From positions 62,001 through 126,000 of the forward strand of contig NZ_AYYZ01000025.1 in the NCBI RefSeq assembly GCF_001435375.1: 64,000 nucleotides of DNA. Reading direction: 5' to 3'. A program made the position numbers and the translations under genes. Numbering within the stretch: position 1 is the stretch's first letter; the number at the start of each line of letters is the position of its first letter. Below are positions 28,571-41,669 of this stretch, piece by piece. This DNA comes from Ligilactobacillus araffinosus DSM 20653 (GTDB lineage Bacteria > Bacillota > Bacilli > Lactobacillales > Lactobacillaceae). Below the pieces are notes generated by a model that did no database searches, was not told the origin of the DNA, and saw nothing but the letters and a program-made list of their open reading frames with translations.

Positions 28571-31500
28571 CTAAAACATATTATCAAACAAACTCAACTG
28601 ATTTTCATCCGGCAAATCATCCAAAACATGTTGTTCGTTCATAAATTCAATGATTGATTGGGAAACCTTTCCGCGTTTAGCTAAGTCTTCCTTTGAGAGG
28701 AAGGCCTTTTCTTCTCGCGCCGCGATAATTTGTTTAGCAACGTTCAATCCTAATCCTGGAATGGCTGAGAACGGTGCCAGCAAAGTCTTCCCGTCTTCCA
28801 TGATCAACCAATCGGAAGCATCCGACTTATTGATGTCAACCATCTTAAACTTGAAGCCGCGTTCGAGCATTTCGTTCGCAATTTCAAGTACCGTCAACAG
28901 GTTCTTTTCCTTTGTTGAGGCATCCATTCCCTTATCGTTGATCTCTTTCATCGCATTCTTAACAGCTTCTTTCCCGTGAGCCATTGCGACCAAATCAAAG
29001 TCATCTGCTCGAACAGAGAAATACGCAGCGTAGTAGATGATTGGGAAGTAAACCTTAAAGTACGCGATCCGCAGTGCCATCAAAACGTAAGCCGCAGCGT
29101 GCGCCTTTGGGAACATATACTTGATTTTTAAACATGATCCAATGTACCAATCAGGTACATCAGCTTCACGCATTTCCTTTTGCCAATCATCCGGAATTCC
29201 GCGCCCTTTCCGCACGTGTTCCATGATTTGAAATGACGTTTCTGAATTTACGCCAAAGTGGATCAAATCCATCATGATATCGTCACGACATCCGATAATT
29301 TCACTCATCTTTGCCGTGCCGTTTTCAATCAATTCTTCGGCGTTTCCTAACCAAACATCTGTCCCGTGAGAAAGGCCTGAAATCTTCAACAATTCTGCAA
29401 AGGTTGCGGGATGCGTCTTTTCAAGCATTCCCCGAACAAACCGCGTTCCGAATTCAGGAACCCCTAACGTTCCGGTCTTTGATTGAATTTGTTCCGGCGT
29501 AACACCTAAAACATCTGTTCCTGAGAACAAGGACATGACCCCTGGATCATCAGTTGGAATCGACTTCGGATCGATTCCGGAAAGATCTTGCAGCATCCGA
29601 ATCATCGTTGGGTCATCATGCCCCAGAATATCAAGTTTTAAAATATTATCATGAATCGAGTGAAAATCAAAGTGAGTCGTTCGCCATGGAGCATTTAGGT
29701 CATCCGCCGGGTATTGAATCGGTGAAAAATCATAAATTTCCATGTTATCCGGAACAACTAGAATTCCAGCCGGGTGCTGCCCTGTCGTTCGTTTAACCCC
29801 AGTAGCTCCTTTTGCTAAACGGTCAACTTCAGCTCCGCGGAAGGATTGCTCTGTATCGCGCTCATATGCTTTAACATAGCCATAAGCTGTTTTATCCGCA
29901 ACCGTGCCAATTGTTCCGGCGCGGTACACGTTGTTTTCGCCGAACAAAACCTTCGTGTAATTGTGACCAATTGGTTGATAGTCACCGGAGAAATTCAAAT
30001 CAATATCTGGAACTTTGTTTCCTTTAAATCCAAGGAACGTTTCAAAGGGAATTTCTTGGCCATCCTTAATCAATGGCGTGCCACATTCAGGACAATCTTT
30101 ATCAGGCAAATCATACCCCGAACCGTATTCACCCTTTGTGAAAAATTCCGAATACTTGCATTGTGGACACCGATAATGCGGTGGCAACGGATTAACTTCG
30201 GTGATTCCAGTCATAGTGGCAACAAAACTTGAACCAACGGACCCCCGGGAACCTACCAAGTACCCGTCCTTATTTGATTTAAATACCAGTTTTTGGGCAA
30301 TCAAGTAAATAACCGCAAACCCGTTCCCAATAATGGACTTCAATTCCTTATCAAGCCGGGCTTGAACTAATTCCGGCAACGGATCGCCGTACCATTCATG
30401 CGCTTTATTCATTGCTAATTCGCGAATTTGATCATTCGCTCCCGGCATATTGGGCGTATACAATTTATCCTTAACCGGTGAAATCTCATCGCACATTGCC
30501 GCAACCTTATTCGGATTGTCAACAACGATTTCTTTGGCCGTATCTTCGCCTAAGAAATTAAAGGCCTCAAGCATTTCATCCGTTGTGCGGAAATGCGCGT
30601 CCGGCAACTTCCGTAACCGATTCAACGGATTAGCTCCGCCTTGCGAGTGAATCAAAATTTTACGGTAAATCGCATCTTCCTTGTTCATGAAGTGCACATC
30701 GCCCGTGGCCGCAATCGGAATATTCAACTCATGGGCCAGCTTAACCATATCAGCAATAATCTCTTCAAGGTTGTGTTCATCCTTAACCAGTTCCTGTTCA
30801 ATTAACGGTGCATAAATGGCTTTCGGTTGAACTTCAAGGTAGTCGTAATACTTGGCCTTCTCTTTAGCAACGCCGTATCCCTTTTGCATCATCGCCGTAA
30901 AGACTTCACCATCTGCACATGCTGAACCAACTAACAAGCCTTCGCGGTACTTATCCAACACTGACCGTGGAATCCGTGCAACGCGGTAGAAGTACTTCGT
31001 CATTCCGTCTGACATCAACTTGAAAAGGTTCTTCAATCCGGCTTGCGTTTGCGCCAGGATCGTTGCATGAAATGGGTGTTCATGCTTGTATGCATCATTT
31101 TGTCCCATGTATTGGTTGAACTGATCATGGAACTGGATATCATACCGTTCTCCCGCGTCCTTCAACATTGCATAATAAATATACCCGGTTGCTTCGGCAT
31201 CATAAATTGCCCGGTGGTGATGCTCTAGGTTAACATCCAACTTCTTTGCCAAGGTATTTAACCGAAATCCCTTCATTTCAGGATACAGGAAACGCGCTAA
31301 CGGCAACGTATCGACCCACGGTTCACTGATCAGTGGCAGACCATGCCGTTCGTAACCGGTATTCATAAAGTCGACGTCAAACGTTGCGTTATGTCCGACG
31401 ATCACACAGCCCTTGCAGAAGTCTTGGAACATCTTGAAGACTTCTTCTTCCGACTTTGAACCGCGGACCATATCATCCGTAATACTTGTTAAGTTGATCG

Positions 31501-32920
31501 TTGTTTCTGAAAGCGGATGGCCCGGATCAATAAATTGCTCAAATTTATCAATTACCGTTCCATTTTTCATCTTAACCGCTGCCAATTCAATGACTTTGTT
31601 GTAACGCGCAGATAATCCGGTCGTTTCAGTATCAAAAACAACATAAGTTGCATCCTTTAAATTCACATGCTGTTCGTTGTAAGCAATTGGAGTGCCATCT
31701 TCAACGATATCAGCTTCAACTCCATATAAAATTTTAACGTCATTTTTCTTTCCAGCGGTATGAGCTTCTGGAAAGGCTTGCAGACCGCCATGATCCGTAA
31801 CCGCAATTGCCTTTTGGCCCCACTTAGCAGCTTGCGCCACGTAATCTGAAATACTGTTGGTGGCATCCATTTGACTCATGTTGGTGTGCAGGTGCAATTC
31901 GACCCGCTTCTGATCTTCCGGCGCAGTATCCTGGCGTTCCTCGTGATGAACTTCCATAATGTCATATGCATTAATCGTCAAATCCCGCATGTAAGTATCT
32001 TCCTGAACACTCCCGCGCGCCTTGATCCATTTACCCGGTTTCAAGGCATCAAACAATGCCTCATCATTTTCATCACGCGAAAACTTCTTGATAACGAACG
32101 ATGAACTATAGTCCGTAACTTTCAGAATTAGCAGTTTACGTTCTGAACGTAATTGTCGAATTTCACAGTCAAAAATATAGCCTTGAACAACTACTGATCG
32201 TTCTTCTTCATTAATATCGGCCATTTGCCGGACCGGAATGTCGTCAGCAATCTTCCGGCCAATTATAACCGGCCCGTCAATTGAAGCGGCCTTCTTCGCA
32301 ACTTTCTTCCTTTTCTCACTTTGCTTTTGAATCGCTGCCATTGCTTTTTGAGCCAATTCAGCATCGCTTTTTGCCTTGCGTTCCTTAAATTCGTTGATTT
32401 TTTCTTGAGATTTGGAGTCATCAACGATCGTCGCAAACGTCATCTTCGGGAATCCCAACCGTTGATATTCTTCTTCAATCGGTCCAAGAGCTTTAGTCGT
32501 CAAAAAGTCCTTAATGATTTCATTTTCTGCAACGATCATTGGCCGTTTATGATCCAGATATGGCACTTTGCCGCGAAAAACCTCATGGATCATTGGTGAA
32601 TGAACTTCACTGTGAGTCACCGCCCATTCCCAGTAATCAGCTAAATTGTGATCCGTGACCTTGGGATCCTCCGTTTCAACAATCAACCGGGTTGCGGCAA
32701 TTTCCTTAAAAGCAGCGGCAACATGGTTCGCTAAATCCTGATAGGCATTAAACGGTAAGATATCATTGACCTTTAAATGAAAATCCCACCGGTGCGAATT
32801 CACATGAACTTCAACTTGGTCGATGGCTGCATCCTTGAATGCTTCTTGAAATTCCGCATCCGGTTGCCAGTCAACCTGTTCAAGCAACTTTTCAAATAAT
32901 TCTTGTTTACTAAGTGCCAC
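28571..32920 (-). CDS. polC: DNA polymerase III alpha subunit, PolC type
   Basis: A 1449-residue PolC, full length. Domains in order: N-terminal domain (1 to about 210), OB fold (about 220-330), PHP domain beginning [18 protein letters not shown], a DEDD-type 3'-5' exonuclease inserted in it ([14 protein letters not shown], then HNATFDVDF), a zinc-binding [10 protein letters not shown] region, and the polymerase core with [12 protein letters not shown] and the palm motif PDIDLNFSG. It is the main replicative polymerase of low-GC Firmicutes. The start is GTG at 32920 with GGGAGGA 8 bases upstream. It is last in the pyrH-to-polC cluster, but the terminator after proS separates it. Confidence 0.99.
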   Translation of the reverse strand: MALSKQELFEKLLEQVDWQPDAEFQEAFKDAAIDQVEVHVNSHRWDFHLKVNDILPFNAYQDLANHVAAAFKEIAATRLIVETEDPKVTDHNLADYWEWAVTHSEVHSPMIHEVFRGKVPYLDHKRPMIVAENEIIKDFLTTKALGPIEEEYQRLGFPKMTFATIVDDSKSQEKINEFKERKAKSDAELAQKAMAAIQKQSEKRKKVAKKAASIDGPVIIGRKIADDIPVRQMADINEEERSVVVQGYIFDCEIRQLRSERKLLILKVTDYSSSFVIKKFSRDENDEALFDALKPGKWIKARGSVQEDTYMRDLTINAYDIMEVHHEERQDTAPEDQKRVELHLHTNMSQMDATNSISDYVAQAAKWGQKAIAVTDHGGLQAFPEAHTAGKKNDVKILYGVEADIVEDGTPIAYNEQHVNLKDATYVVFDTETTGLSARYNKVIELAAVKMKNGTVIDKFEQFIDPGHPLSETTINLTSITDDMVRGSKSEEEVFKMFQDFCKGCVIVGHNATFDVDFMNTGYERHGLPLISEPWVDTLPLARFLYPEMKGFRLNTLAKKLDVNLEHHHRAIYDAEATGYIYYAMLKDAGERYDIQFHDQFNQYMGQNDAYKHEHPFHATILAQTQAGLKNLFKLMSDGMTKYFYRVARIPRSVLDKYREGLLVGSACADGEVFTAMMQKGYGVAKEKAKYYDYLEVQPKAIYAPLIEQELVKDEHNLEEIIADMVKLAHELNIPIAATGDVHFMNKEDAIYRKILIHSQGGANPLNRLRKLPDAHFRTTDEMLEAFNFLGEDTAKEIVVDNPNKVAAMCDEISPVKDKLYTPNMPGANDQIRELAMNKAHEWYGDPLPELVQARLDKELKSIIGNGFAVIYLIAQKLVFKSNKDGYLVGSRGSVGSSFVATMTGITEVNPLPPHYRCPQCKYSEFFTKGEYGSGYDLPDKDCPECGTPLIKDGQEIPFETFLGFKGNKVPDIDLNFSGDYQPIGHNYTKVLFGENNVYRAGTIGTVADKTAYGYVKAYERDTEQSFRGAEVDRLAKGATGVKRTTGQHPAGILVVPDNMEIYDFSPIQYPADDLNAPWRTTHFDFHSIHDNILKLDILGHDDPTMIRMLQDLSGIDPKSIPTDDPGVMSLFSGTDVLGVTPEQIQSKTGTLGVPEFGTRFVRGMLEKTHPATFAELLKISGLSHGTDVWLGNAEELIENGTAKMSEIIGCRDDIMMDLIHFGVNSETSFQIMEHVRKGRGIPDDWQKEMREADVPDWYIGSCLKIKYMFPKAHAAAYVLMALRIAYFKVYFPIIYYAAYFSVRADDFDLVAMAHGKEAVKNAMKEINDKGMDASTKEKNLLTVLEIANEMLERGFKFKMVDINKSDASDWLIMEDGKTLLAPFSAIPGLGLNVAKQIIAAREEKAFLSKEDLAKRGKVSQSIIEFMNEQHVLDDLPDENQLSLFDNMF

Positions 32921-32963
32921 GCTTTTAGTCCTCCCTCGTATTTATGTGCTTGTTCTATCATAA

Positions 32964-32999
32964 CAAAAATAAGACCGGGACAAAAGGACCCAGTCTTAT
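32964..32999 (-). terminator. terminator between proS and polC
   Basis: ATAAGACCGGG (32969-32979) pairs with CCCAGTCTTAT (32989-32999), 11 bp (one G-U on the minus strand), followed by TTTTTG. Confidence 0.85.
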
Positions 33000-33037
33000 C
33001 TTTCTTCAGTTTTTACTAGTTTGTTACGGTTAAAAAA

Positions 33038-34777
<1,740 letters not shown>

Positions 34778-34802
34778 TTAATTCTAAGTCTACCATAATC
34801 TT

Positions 34803-36083
34803 TTAAAAGAAGTAACGGCGAATATCATTCCAGGTGACCAGAACCATTAAGATCATCAAGAACGCAAACCCGATCATCGTAATGACAACTTCCTTATTCG
34901 GATCCATTGGCTTCTTCCGAATCCCCTCAATAATATTCAATAAAATTTTCCCACCATCAAGGGCTGGAATCGGCAAAAGATTCATAATTCCTAAGTTGAC
35001 GGATAACAAGCCCATCAAGTTGATGACGGTAATTGTACCGTGATGAGCAGCTTGAGCCGTCATCGAGTACATTGCAACCGGACCACCCAAGTCATTCAGA
35101 CTGAAGCCGTGGGTAATCATGTGCCCAATTGCACTAAAGACTAACATAATAATATTCCACGTTTGGGTAAATCCAAATACAAGAATCGCCCCAATTGAGT
35201 GGTCGTTTTTAATTTTTTCAGTAATTCCAATTTGGCCAGTCTTTTGCCCATTTTGTTTAACCGTCTTCGGTGTTAATTGGATCTCTTTAGTTTTCTTAGC
35301 TTGTTTAACCTTTAACGTGGTCTCCTTACCACCACGACTACCAAGATCATTTACAAGGTCGTGCCAATTTGAAACTTGATGACCATCAATTGCGACGATT
35401 TGGTCACCAGCCTTTAATCCAGCCTTCGCAGCAACTGAGTTCTTTTGAACCGTTCCAATCACATTTGAATTTGTTGGAATCTGAACGCCGCCTTGAAGCA
35501 TCGCAACCAAGCCAAAAGCAATGATTGCCAAAACAAAGTTATTAAACGGACCGGCAACATTCGTAAAGATTCGTTTCGGAACACTGACGGATTGATATTG
35601 AACGTCTAACGGTGCAACCTGAATTTCAGTTCCATCTTCTTCAGTGATCATTGCATCACGTTTAACATCGAACCGTTTAACCTGACTTTCATCACCGTTT
35701 TCGTATCCTTCGATCCACATTCCCTTTTGCAGATCCCAGTCAGTCACAACCAACGGCAAGCCGCCCTTTAACATTTTCTTTTGACTGGTGTTAATCTTAA
35801 TGACCTGATCCTGCTTATCAAGCAACAGCGTGATTGGCGAACCCTTTTTTAGTGATTCTTCATCATCTTCAAGGCCGGCCATCCGCACGTAACCGCCTAA
35901 CGGCAAAAGCCGCCATGTATACGTTGTTCCATTTTTATGATATGCAAAAAGCTTTGGTCCCATTCCGATTGAAAATTCACGCACCAAAATCCCTGATTTT
36001 TTGGCTGCATAAAAGTGACCAAATTCGTGAACAAACACCAGCACACCAAAAACAATCACAAACGCAATAATTGTTACAATCAT
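34803..36083 (-). CDS. rseP: site-2 intramembrane zinc metalloprotease RseP/RasP/Eep
   Basis: A 426-residue RIP protease with HEFGH at residues 19-23 in the first membrane helix. It has a PDZ domain near 200-275 (AAKAGLKAGDQIVAIDGHQV) and the second zinc-site motif NLLPIPALDGGKIL in a C-terminal helix. It cleaves membrane-embedded anti-sigma factors, signal peptides or pheromone precursors. Oddity: the best Shine-Dalgarno (AAGGGGG) is about 13 bases before the ATG. The cdsA-rseP-proS order is the usual Firmicute arrangement. Compared with some homologs there is a long insertion between the zinc helix and the PDZ domain (about 70-165). Confidence 0.97.
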   Translation of the reverse strand: MIVTIIAFVIVFGVLVFVHEFGHFYAAKKSGILVREFSIGMGPKLFAYHKNGTTYTWRLLPLGGYVRMAGLEDDEESLKKGSPITLLLDKQDQVIKINTSQKKMLKGGLPLVVTDWDLQKGMWIEGYENGDESQVKRFDVKRDAMITEEDGTEIQVAPLDVQYQSVSVPKRIFTNVAGPFNNFVLAIIAFGLVAMLQGGVQIPTNSNVIGTVQKNSVAAKAGLKAGDQIVAIDGHQVSNWHDLVNDLGSRGGKETTLKVKQAKKTKEIQLTPKTVKQNGQKTGQIGITEKIKNDHSIGAILVFGFTQTWNIIMLVFSAIGHMITHGFSLNDLGGPVAMYSMTAQAAHHGTITVINLMGLLSVNLGIMNLLPIPALDGGKILLNIIEGIRKKPMDPNKEVVITMIGFAFLMILMVLVTWNDIRRYFF

Positions 36084-36113
36084 TGTTTTGGGTTTACCCC
36101 CTTCTTTTTAAAA

Positions 36114-36905
36114 TTAAATCAAACCGGCAAAGTGCATTAACGGTAAAACAAATAATAATGAGTCAAACCGGTCAAGAATGCCGCCGTGCCCTGGAAGGAT
36201 CTTGCCTGAATCCTTAACACCATAATGCCGTTTAAATGCTGATTCAATCAAATCGCCAAATTGACCCCCAACTGAAAATACAAGGGTCAAAACAAGCATT
36301 AATGCGAAATTGTACTTGAAGTATGGCTTCATAAAGAAGATATATGCCCCCACAATAACAACTGCAGCAAGCGTCCCGCCAATCGAGCCTTCCCATGTTT
36401 TATTCGGACTGATCTTCGGGGCTAATTTATGCTTTCCAATTTTTCGACCAATCAGGTATGCGCCGCTATCAGTGATCCAAACGATTAGTAACGCGTACAG
36501 AAGCATCCATAAACTTTCTGTCCGCGCCTGAATCATAAAGTGAAAGCCGAAACCGGCATAGACTGCTCCTAATACAAGCGCACCAGCATCATCAAAATTG
36601 AACATGTTCTTTGAAATCACGCTGAATGCTAACAAGCACAGTAAGAAAACAAAGAAAAGATCCATGTAGTTTTCACCCTTCGGCAAAAATTTCAACCATG
36701 TTCGCGGAACCAGTAAACTGGCGATTGCAAAATAACTAATAAATGCCGCTGGTGAAACGACAAATAATTTTTTCATTGAAACAAATTCAGTCATTGCAAC
36801 GATTCCCATTGCAACAACTAAAATATTAAATGGTGTTCCGCCAATAATTAAAAGCGGAATAAAAATAATTAAAGCAATAATTGCGGTTGTCACGCGTTGC
36901 TTCAT
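36114..36905 (-). CDS. cdsA: phosphatidate cytidylyltransferase CdsA
   Basis: A 263-residue membrane enzyme with about eight helices and the family signature near the C-terminus (ESAFKRHYGVKDSGKILPGHGGILDRFDS). It makes CDP-diacylglycerol, the precursor of phosphatidylglycerol and cardiolipin. Its ATG overlaps the uppS stop (4 bases), so the two are translationally coupled; both feed membrane and wall lipid synthesis. Confidence 0.97.
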   Translation of the reverse strand: MKQRVTTAIIALIIFIPLLIIGGTPFNILVVAMGIVAMTEFVSMKKLFVVSPAAFISYFAIASLLVPRTWLKFLPKGENYMDLFFVFLLCLLAFSVISKNMFNFDDAGALVLGAVYAGFGFHFMIQARTESLWMLLYALLIVWITDSGAYLIGRKIGKHKLAPKISPNKTWEGSIGGTLAAVVIVGAYIFFMKPYFKYNFALMLVLTLVFSVGGQFGDLIESAFKRHYGVKDSGKILPGHGGILDRFDSLLFVLPLMHFAGLI

Positions 36906-37699
36906 TTCGATTTTCCTCCCTTAGTATCCTTTACGCCACCGAAACGCCGGTCACGTTGTTGGAATTCATAAATATCATGGACCAAATCATCTGGTTGATA
37001 TTCCGGCCATAATTTGTCAGTAAAGACTAATTCGCTATATGCAATTTGCCATAACAAGAAGTTTGAAATTCGTTCTTCACCGCTTGTTCGGATCAGCAAA
37101 TCTGGATCATTGTATGGCGCAACTTCTTCCGTCATCAAGGACTTCGAAATCACATCTTCATTGATATCATCAACGGCTAAATCGCCATTTTGAATTTCGG
37201 TGGCAATCTTCTTTACCCCCGTGATGATTTCAGCTCGACTGCCATAATTTAAGGCAAAGTTCAACACCATCCCGGTATTGTCTTTCGTTTGTTCGATTGC
37301 ATCATTGACCGCCTTTTGCGTTTTGGGTGGTAAGTATTCCGTGTAACCCATCACGTTGACCCGGACATTGTTTTTGATCAATTCCGGAACAAACGTATCG
37401 AAAAATTTAACCGGCAGATCCATCAAAAAGCTGACTTCGCTTTCCGGACGCTTCCAATTTTCGGTTGAAAAGGCATAGAGAGTCAGTACTTTGACTCCTA
37501 AGTCACTTGCAGCTTTTGTAATATCCTTAACAACTTCCATTCCGCGTTTATGACCGGCAACCCGCGGTAATCCACGCCGTTGAGCCCATCGGCCATTTCC
37601 ATCCATAATAATGGCAATGTGTTGCGGCATCTTTGCAGGATCTAAGTTAACTTCTTCAGTCTCGCCTGCCGTCGTGTTTTTAAATAAATTCTTAAACAT
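36902..37699 (-). CDS. uppS: undecaprenyl diphosphate synthase UppS
   Basis: A 265-residue cis-prenyltransferase with HIAIIMDGNGRWAQRRG (catalytic aspartate D33), GHKRGMEVV, LTLYAFSTENWKRP and DLLIRTSGEERISNF. It condenses isopentenyl units onto farnesyl diphosphate to make the C55 carrier used by peptidoglycan and teichoic acid synthesis, and by the glycosylation operon at 17-24 kb. It is preceded by a hairpin after frr and coupled to cdsA. Confidence 0.98.
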   Translation of the reverse strand: MFKNLFKNTTAGETEEVNLDPAKMPQHIAIIMDGNGRWAQRRGLPRVAGHKRGMEVVKDITKAASDLGVKVLTLYAFSTENWKRPESEVSFLMDLPVKFFDTFVPELIKNNVRVNVMGYTEYLPPKTQKAVNDAIEQTKDNTGMVLNFALNYGSRAEIITGVKKIATEIQNGDLAVDDINEDVISKSLMTEEVAPYNDPDLLIRTSGEERISNFLLWQIAYSELVFTDKLWPEYQPDDLVHDIYEFQQRDRRFGGVKDTKGGKSK

Positions 37700-37725
37700 T
37701 GTTCTTCTCCATTCACTGATGACAA

Positions 37726-37763
37726 TAAAAAAGGGTAAAAACAGCCCCTGTCTGTTTTACCCC
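37726..37763 (-). terminator. hairpin/terminator between frr and uppS
   Basis: GGGTAAAAACAG (37733-37744) pairs with CTGTTTTACCC (37752-37763) with one bulged base, followed on the minus strand by TTTTTTATTG. It could end most pyrH-frr transcripts and lower uppS expression. Confidence 0.75.
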
Positions 37764-37776
37764 AAATCTGTTGATC

Positions 37777-38340
37777 TTAGCCTTCAAGAATTTCCTTTTC
37801 CTTGTCAGCAACAATTTCGTCAACCTTTTTTACTGCTTCATCAGTAACCTGTTGTGCTTGATCTTCTAAATCATGTAATTCATCTTCTGACATTTCGCCG
37901 TCTTTTTCAGCCTTCTTCAAAGCTTCGCGAATGTCCCGCCGAGCATGGCGAACTGAGCCCTTGGCCTTTTCGCCAACGGCTTTAACTTCTTTTGCTAATT
38001 CCTTCCGGCGTTCTTCAGTCAATTGCGGAATAACTAACCGAATAACGGTTCCGTCATTGACCGGATTTAACCCAAGATCTGAAGCCAATAATGCATGTTC
38101 AATATCATCCAATGATGACTTATCATATGGTGAAATCAACAATACCCGGGCTTCAGGAATTGAAATTTGGGCAATTTGATTCAATGGCGTTGGTGCGCCA
38201 TAATAATCAACCGTTACTCGGTTAAGCAAGCTGGCATTTGCCCGGCCGGCCCGAATACCGCCAAGCTCGTGTTGCAAGGCTTCTTCAGCCTTAACCATCT
38301 TTTCTTGGCCTTCTTTAATAATTTCATTTGTAATCTTCAT
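37777..38340 (-). CDS. frr: ribosome recycling factor
   Basis: A 187-residue RRF, normal length: [26 protein letters not shown] near the start, [17 protein letters not shown], then [17 protein letters not shown] and a long terminal helix. With EF-G it splits post-termination ribosomes. It lies 2 bases after pyrH in the conserved pyrH-frr pair. Confidence 0.99.
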   Translation of the reverse strand: MKITNEIIKEGQEKMVKAEEALQHELGGIRAGRANASLLNRVTVDYYGAPTPLNQIAQISIPEARVLLISPYDKSSLDDIEHALLASDLGLNPVNDGTVIRLVIPQLTEERRKELAKEVKAVGEKAKGSVRHARRDIREALKKAEKDGEMSEDELHDLEDQAQQVTDEAVKKVDEIVADKEKEILEG

Positions 38341-38342
38341 GA

Positions 38343-39095
<753 letters not shown>

Positions 39096-39116
39096 TCATG
39101 TAATTAATCTCAATAT

Positions 39117-39145
39117 ATTCTATCATATTACAATCAATGTTACAA
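39117..39145 (-). promoter_or_regulatory. promoter of the pyrH operon
   Basis: Minus strand TTGTAA (39145-39140), 17-nt spacer, TAGAAT (39122-39117) with an extended -10 TGA. Confidence 0.7.
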
Positions 39146-39177
39146 AAGGAGATTATTCATTTAGAAGTCGTCACTTT

Positions 39178-40197
39178 TTAGTGTTGATGAGCAATCAATT
39201 CGATCACATCATTTGATGAAATTCCGTTGAAAAACTTGTTCAAATCAAATGACCGCAACACCTTAGTGATCGCATCAACCTCGTATGGCCTACTAATCAG
39301 GGCCTTTTCCAACTGGTGGACATCTTCAACGCCAAAGAAATCACCATAAATTTTCGCCATTTTAATTTTACCGTCTTGAACTTCAAAACGGGCATCAATC
39401 GTTCCGGCGTCAAAGTGCTTCCGCTTTTTAACCGTAAAGGCTGGTGATTGCCCAAATGCCCAATCCCAGTCTCGGTATCGATTAGTTTCAATTCGGTGAA
39501 TGGCTTGCTGATCCTTTGCCGTTAATTGATATTCATTGACTTGCGCCTGACTCAGGTCATCAACGTGATAAATGCGCTTAATCAGTTCATCCCGAAAACC
39601 AGCTGTATCAAGTGTCTGAAATTCCGGATTCAAATATGGTTTTATGTTTGTTACCCGACTGCGAACTGATTTAATTCCCTTTGATTCAATTTTATCTTTA
39701 GGAACTTTTAATGCTCCTGCAACTGCGTCTGTGTCAACATCAAACATCAATGTTCCATGACAAAACGTCTTTCCGTTACGAGTATACATTGCGTTGCCGG
39801 AAAATTTTTTACCATCAATAACAATATCGTTCCGTCCATTAACTTCTGCACCGGTAGCTCCCATCTCATGCAGCGCATTAACGATTGGTTGGACTAAAGT
39901 TTTAAATTCACCAAAACGTTGATGATTAGCTGGAACAATAAAACTAAAGCACAAATTACCTAAATCTTGATACATTGCGCCCCCGCCTGATAGCCGTCGC
40001 GTGATTGTAATTCCATGTTGTCGACAATAATCTTCATTAATCTCTTCCATTGTATTTTGATTACGTCCCACAATAATACATGGTTTTTCAATGTAAAAAA
40101 GCATAAACGGAGGAATCATGACATTAGAATTCATTAAATATTCTTCCGTCGCAAGATTAGTCCGAATATCCCGAGTTTGCATTGCTAAATACTGCAT
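39178..40197 (-). CDS. lplA: lipoate-protein ligase LplA
   Basis: A 339-residue ligase with CIIVGRNQNTMEEINEDYC, the RRLSGGGAMYQDLGNLCFSFI motif, and DGKKFSGNAMY with the conserved lysine for lipoyl-AMP, followed by the C-terminal accessory domain (from about 245). It activates lipoate with ATP and attaches it to E2 lipoyl domains. It lies directly after the E3 gene of the pyruvate dehydrogenase cluster, whose E2 is its likely substrate. A hairpin with T-run separates it from that operon, so it may be read by readthrough. Confidence 0.95.
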   Translation of the reverse strand: MQYLAMQTRDIRTNLATEEYLMNSNVMIPPFMLFYIEKPCIIVGRNQNTMEEINEDYCRQHGITITRRLSGGGAMYQDLGNLCFSFIVPANHQRFGEFKTLVQPIVNALHEMGATGAEVNGRNDIVIDGKKFSGNAMYTRNGKTFCHGTLMFDVDTDAVAGALKVPKDKIESKGIKSVRSRVTNIKPYLNPEFQTLDTAGFRDELIKRIYHVDDLSQAQVNEYQLTAKDQQAIHRIETNRYRDWDWAFGQSPAFTVKKRKHFDAGTIDARFEVQDGKIKMAKIYGDFFGVEDVHQLEKALISRPYEVDAITKVLRSFDLNKFFNGISSNDVIELIAHQH

Positions 40198-40211
40198 TTC
40201 ATCATCTCCAC

Positions 40212-40250
40212 TTCAAAAAGAGGTTGCAACCGTTACAGTTTCAGCCTCTT
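40212..40250 (-). terminator. terminator after the pyruvate dehydrogenase operon
   Basis: AAGAGG (40218-40223) and CCTCTT (40245-40250) close a longer imperfect stem, followed on the minus strand by TTTTTGAAG, just past the E3 stop. Confidence 0.7.
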
Positions 40251-40263
40251 AAATCATTAATTA

Positions 40264-41667
40264 TTAAATATTTGTTGGGTATCCAATTGCGATATCTGCG
40301 GCATCCCATATCGCTTCACTTAACGTTGGATGCGGATGGATCGTCAACGCCAAATCATCAATCGTATTGCCTGATTCAATTGCTAGTGTTAGCTCACTAA
40401 TCATATCAGCAGCATCTCCCCCAACAATTTGGGCACCAACAAGGATTCCATCGCTTTTAGTATATACTAACCGAACAAAGCCATCCGTTGTATTCATTGA
40501 AATTGCACGTCCATTTGCTAAAAATGGAAATTGCGCAGTTTCAACGGCTAATCCTTGTTGAGCAGCTTCCTTTGCTGTCAACCCAGTTGTTGCCAGTGGG
40601 ATGTCCGTATAACATACAGCTGGCATTGCATGATAATCAACCGTCGTCTTCTTTCCAGCAATTGCCTCAGCAGCAACTTTTCCTTCGTATTCAGCTTTAT
40701 GAGCAAGTGAAAATCCCGGAACCACATCCCCAATCGCATAAACATTTGGAACCGTTGTTCTTCCTTGGTTATCAACATTAATCAATCCATGCGAATCCAA
40801 CTGAATTCCAGCATGTTGTAATCCAATATCCTTTGTATTTGGACGTCTTCCTACCGACACTAAACAATAATCTGCAACTAACTGTTTTTCTTCACCATTT
40901 ACTTCAAAAGTAACTTTTACGCTTTGATCGTCCTGTTCTGCTTTCTTTGCAACTGCATTGGTATAAATATCAACCCCTTGAGAACTAAAGTGTTTCTGAA
41001 TTACTCGCACCATATCAGTTTCATAGTTTGAAAGAATTTGTCCAGTTCCTTCAATAATTGAAACATGAGCCCCAAGGTTAGCGTAAGCAGACGCTAACTC
41101 ACATCCAATATATCCACCGCCTACAACCACTAGATGCTTAGGGATTTGTTTTAAGTTAAGCGCACCAGTAGAGTCAATTACTCGTCCTTCATACTTAAAA
41201 TTAGGAATTTCTACCGGATGACTTCCGGTTGCAATAATCAAATTTTTAAAAGTATAGGTTTGAGCCTGGTCATCTTTAATAACGCGTAAAGTATGATCAT
41301 TCTTAATATATGCACTTCCCCAAATAACATCAATATGATGTTTTTTGAATAGACTAGCAACTCCACCCGTTAACTTATCAACAACACTTTGTTTCCAAAT
41401 CTGAGTTTGATGAAAGTCAAGTTGTGCAGCCGTTACTTGCAATCCCATTTTTTGTGAATTCATTGCACTTTGATAATGATGGGCGGCTTCAACCAATGCC
41501 TTTGACGGAATACATCCTATATTCAAACATACTCCACCGATAAATTCACGTTCAATAACCGTTACTTTTTGGCCAAGTTCAGCTGCCCGAATTGCGGCAA
41601 CATATCCCCCTGGGCCACTTCCAATCACAACAGTATCTAAATCAATCGCAAAATCTCCAACTACCAT
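40264..41667 (-). CDS. pdhD: dihydrolipoamide dehydrogenase (E3 of pyruvate dehydrogenase)
   Basis: A 467-residue flavoprotein: FAD-binding VVIGSGPGGYVAAIRAAELG, redox disulfide in GGVCLNIGCIPSKAL (C47 and C52), NAD-binding VVVGGGYIGCELA, and the catalytic C-terminal HPHPTLSE (H446, E451). It reoxidises the dihydrolipoyl arm of E2 with NAD. Its ATG starts 2 bases after the E2 stop, with GGAGGGA in the end of E2, so the two are coupled. Confidence 0.98.
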   Translation of the reverse strand: MVVGDFAIDLDTVVIGSGPGGYVAAIRAAELGQKVTVIEREFIGGVCLNIGCIPSKALVEAAHHYQSAMNSQKMGLQVTAAQLDFHQTQIWKQSVVDKLTGGVASLFKKHHIDVIWGSAYIKNDHTLRVIKDDQAQTYTFKNLIIATGSHPVEIPNFKYEGRVIDSTGALNLKQIPKHLVVVGGGYIGCELASAYANLGAHVSIIEGTGQILSNYETDMVRVIQKHFSSQGVDIYTNAVAKKAEQDDQSVKVTFEVNGEEKQLVADYCLVSVGRRPNTKDIGLQHAGIQLDSHGLINVDNQGRTTVPNVYAIGDVVPGFSLAHKAEYEGKVAAEAIAGKKTTVDYHAMPAVCYTDIPLATTGLTAKEAAQQGLAVETAQFPFLANGRAISMNTTDGFVRLVYTKSDGILVGAQIVGGDAADMISELTLAIESGNTIDDLALTIHPHPTLSEAIWDAADIAIGYPTNI

Positions 41668-41669
41668 TA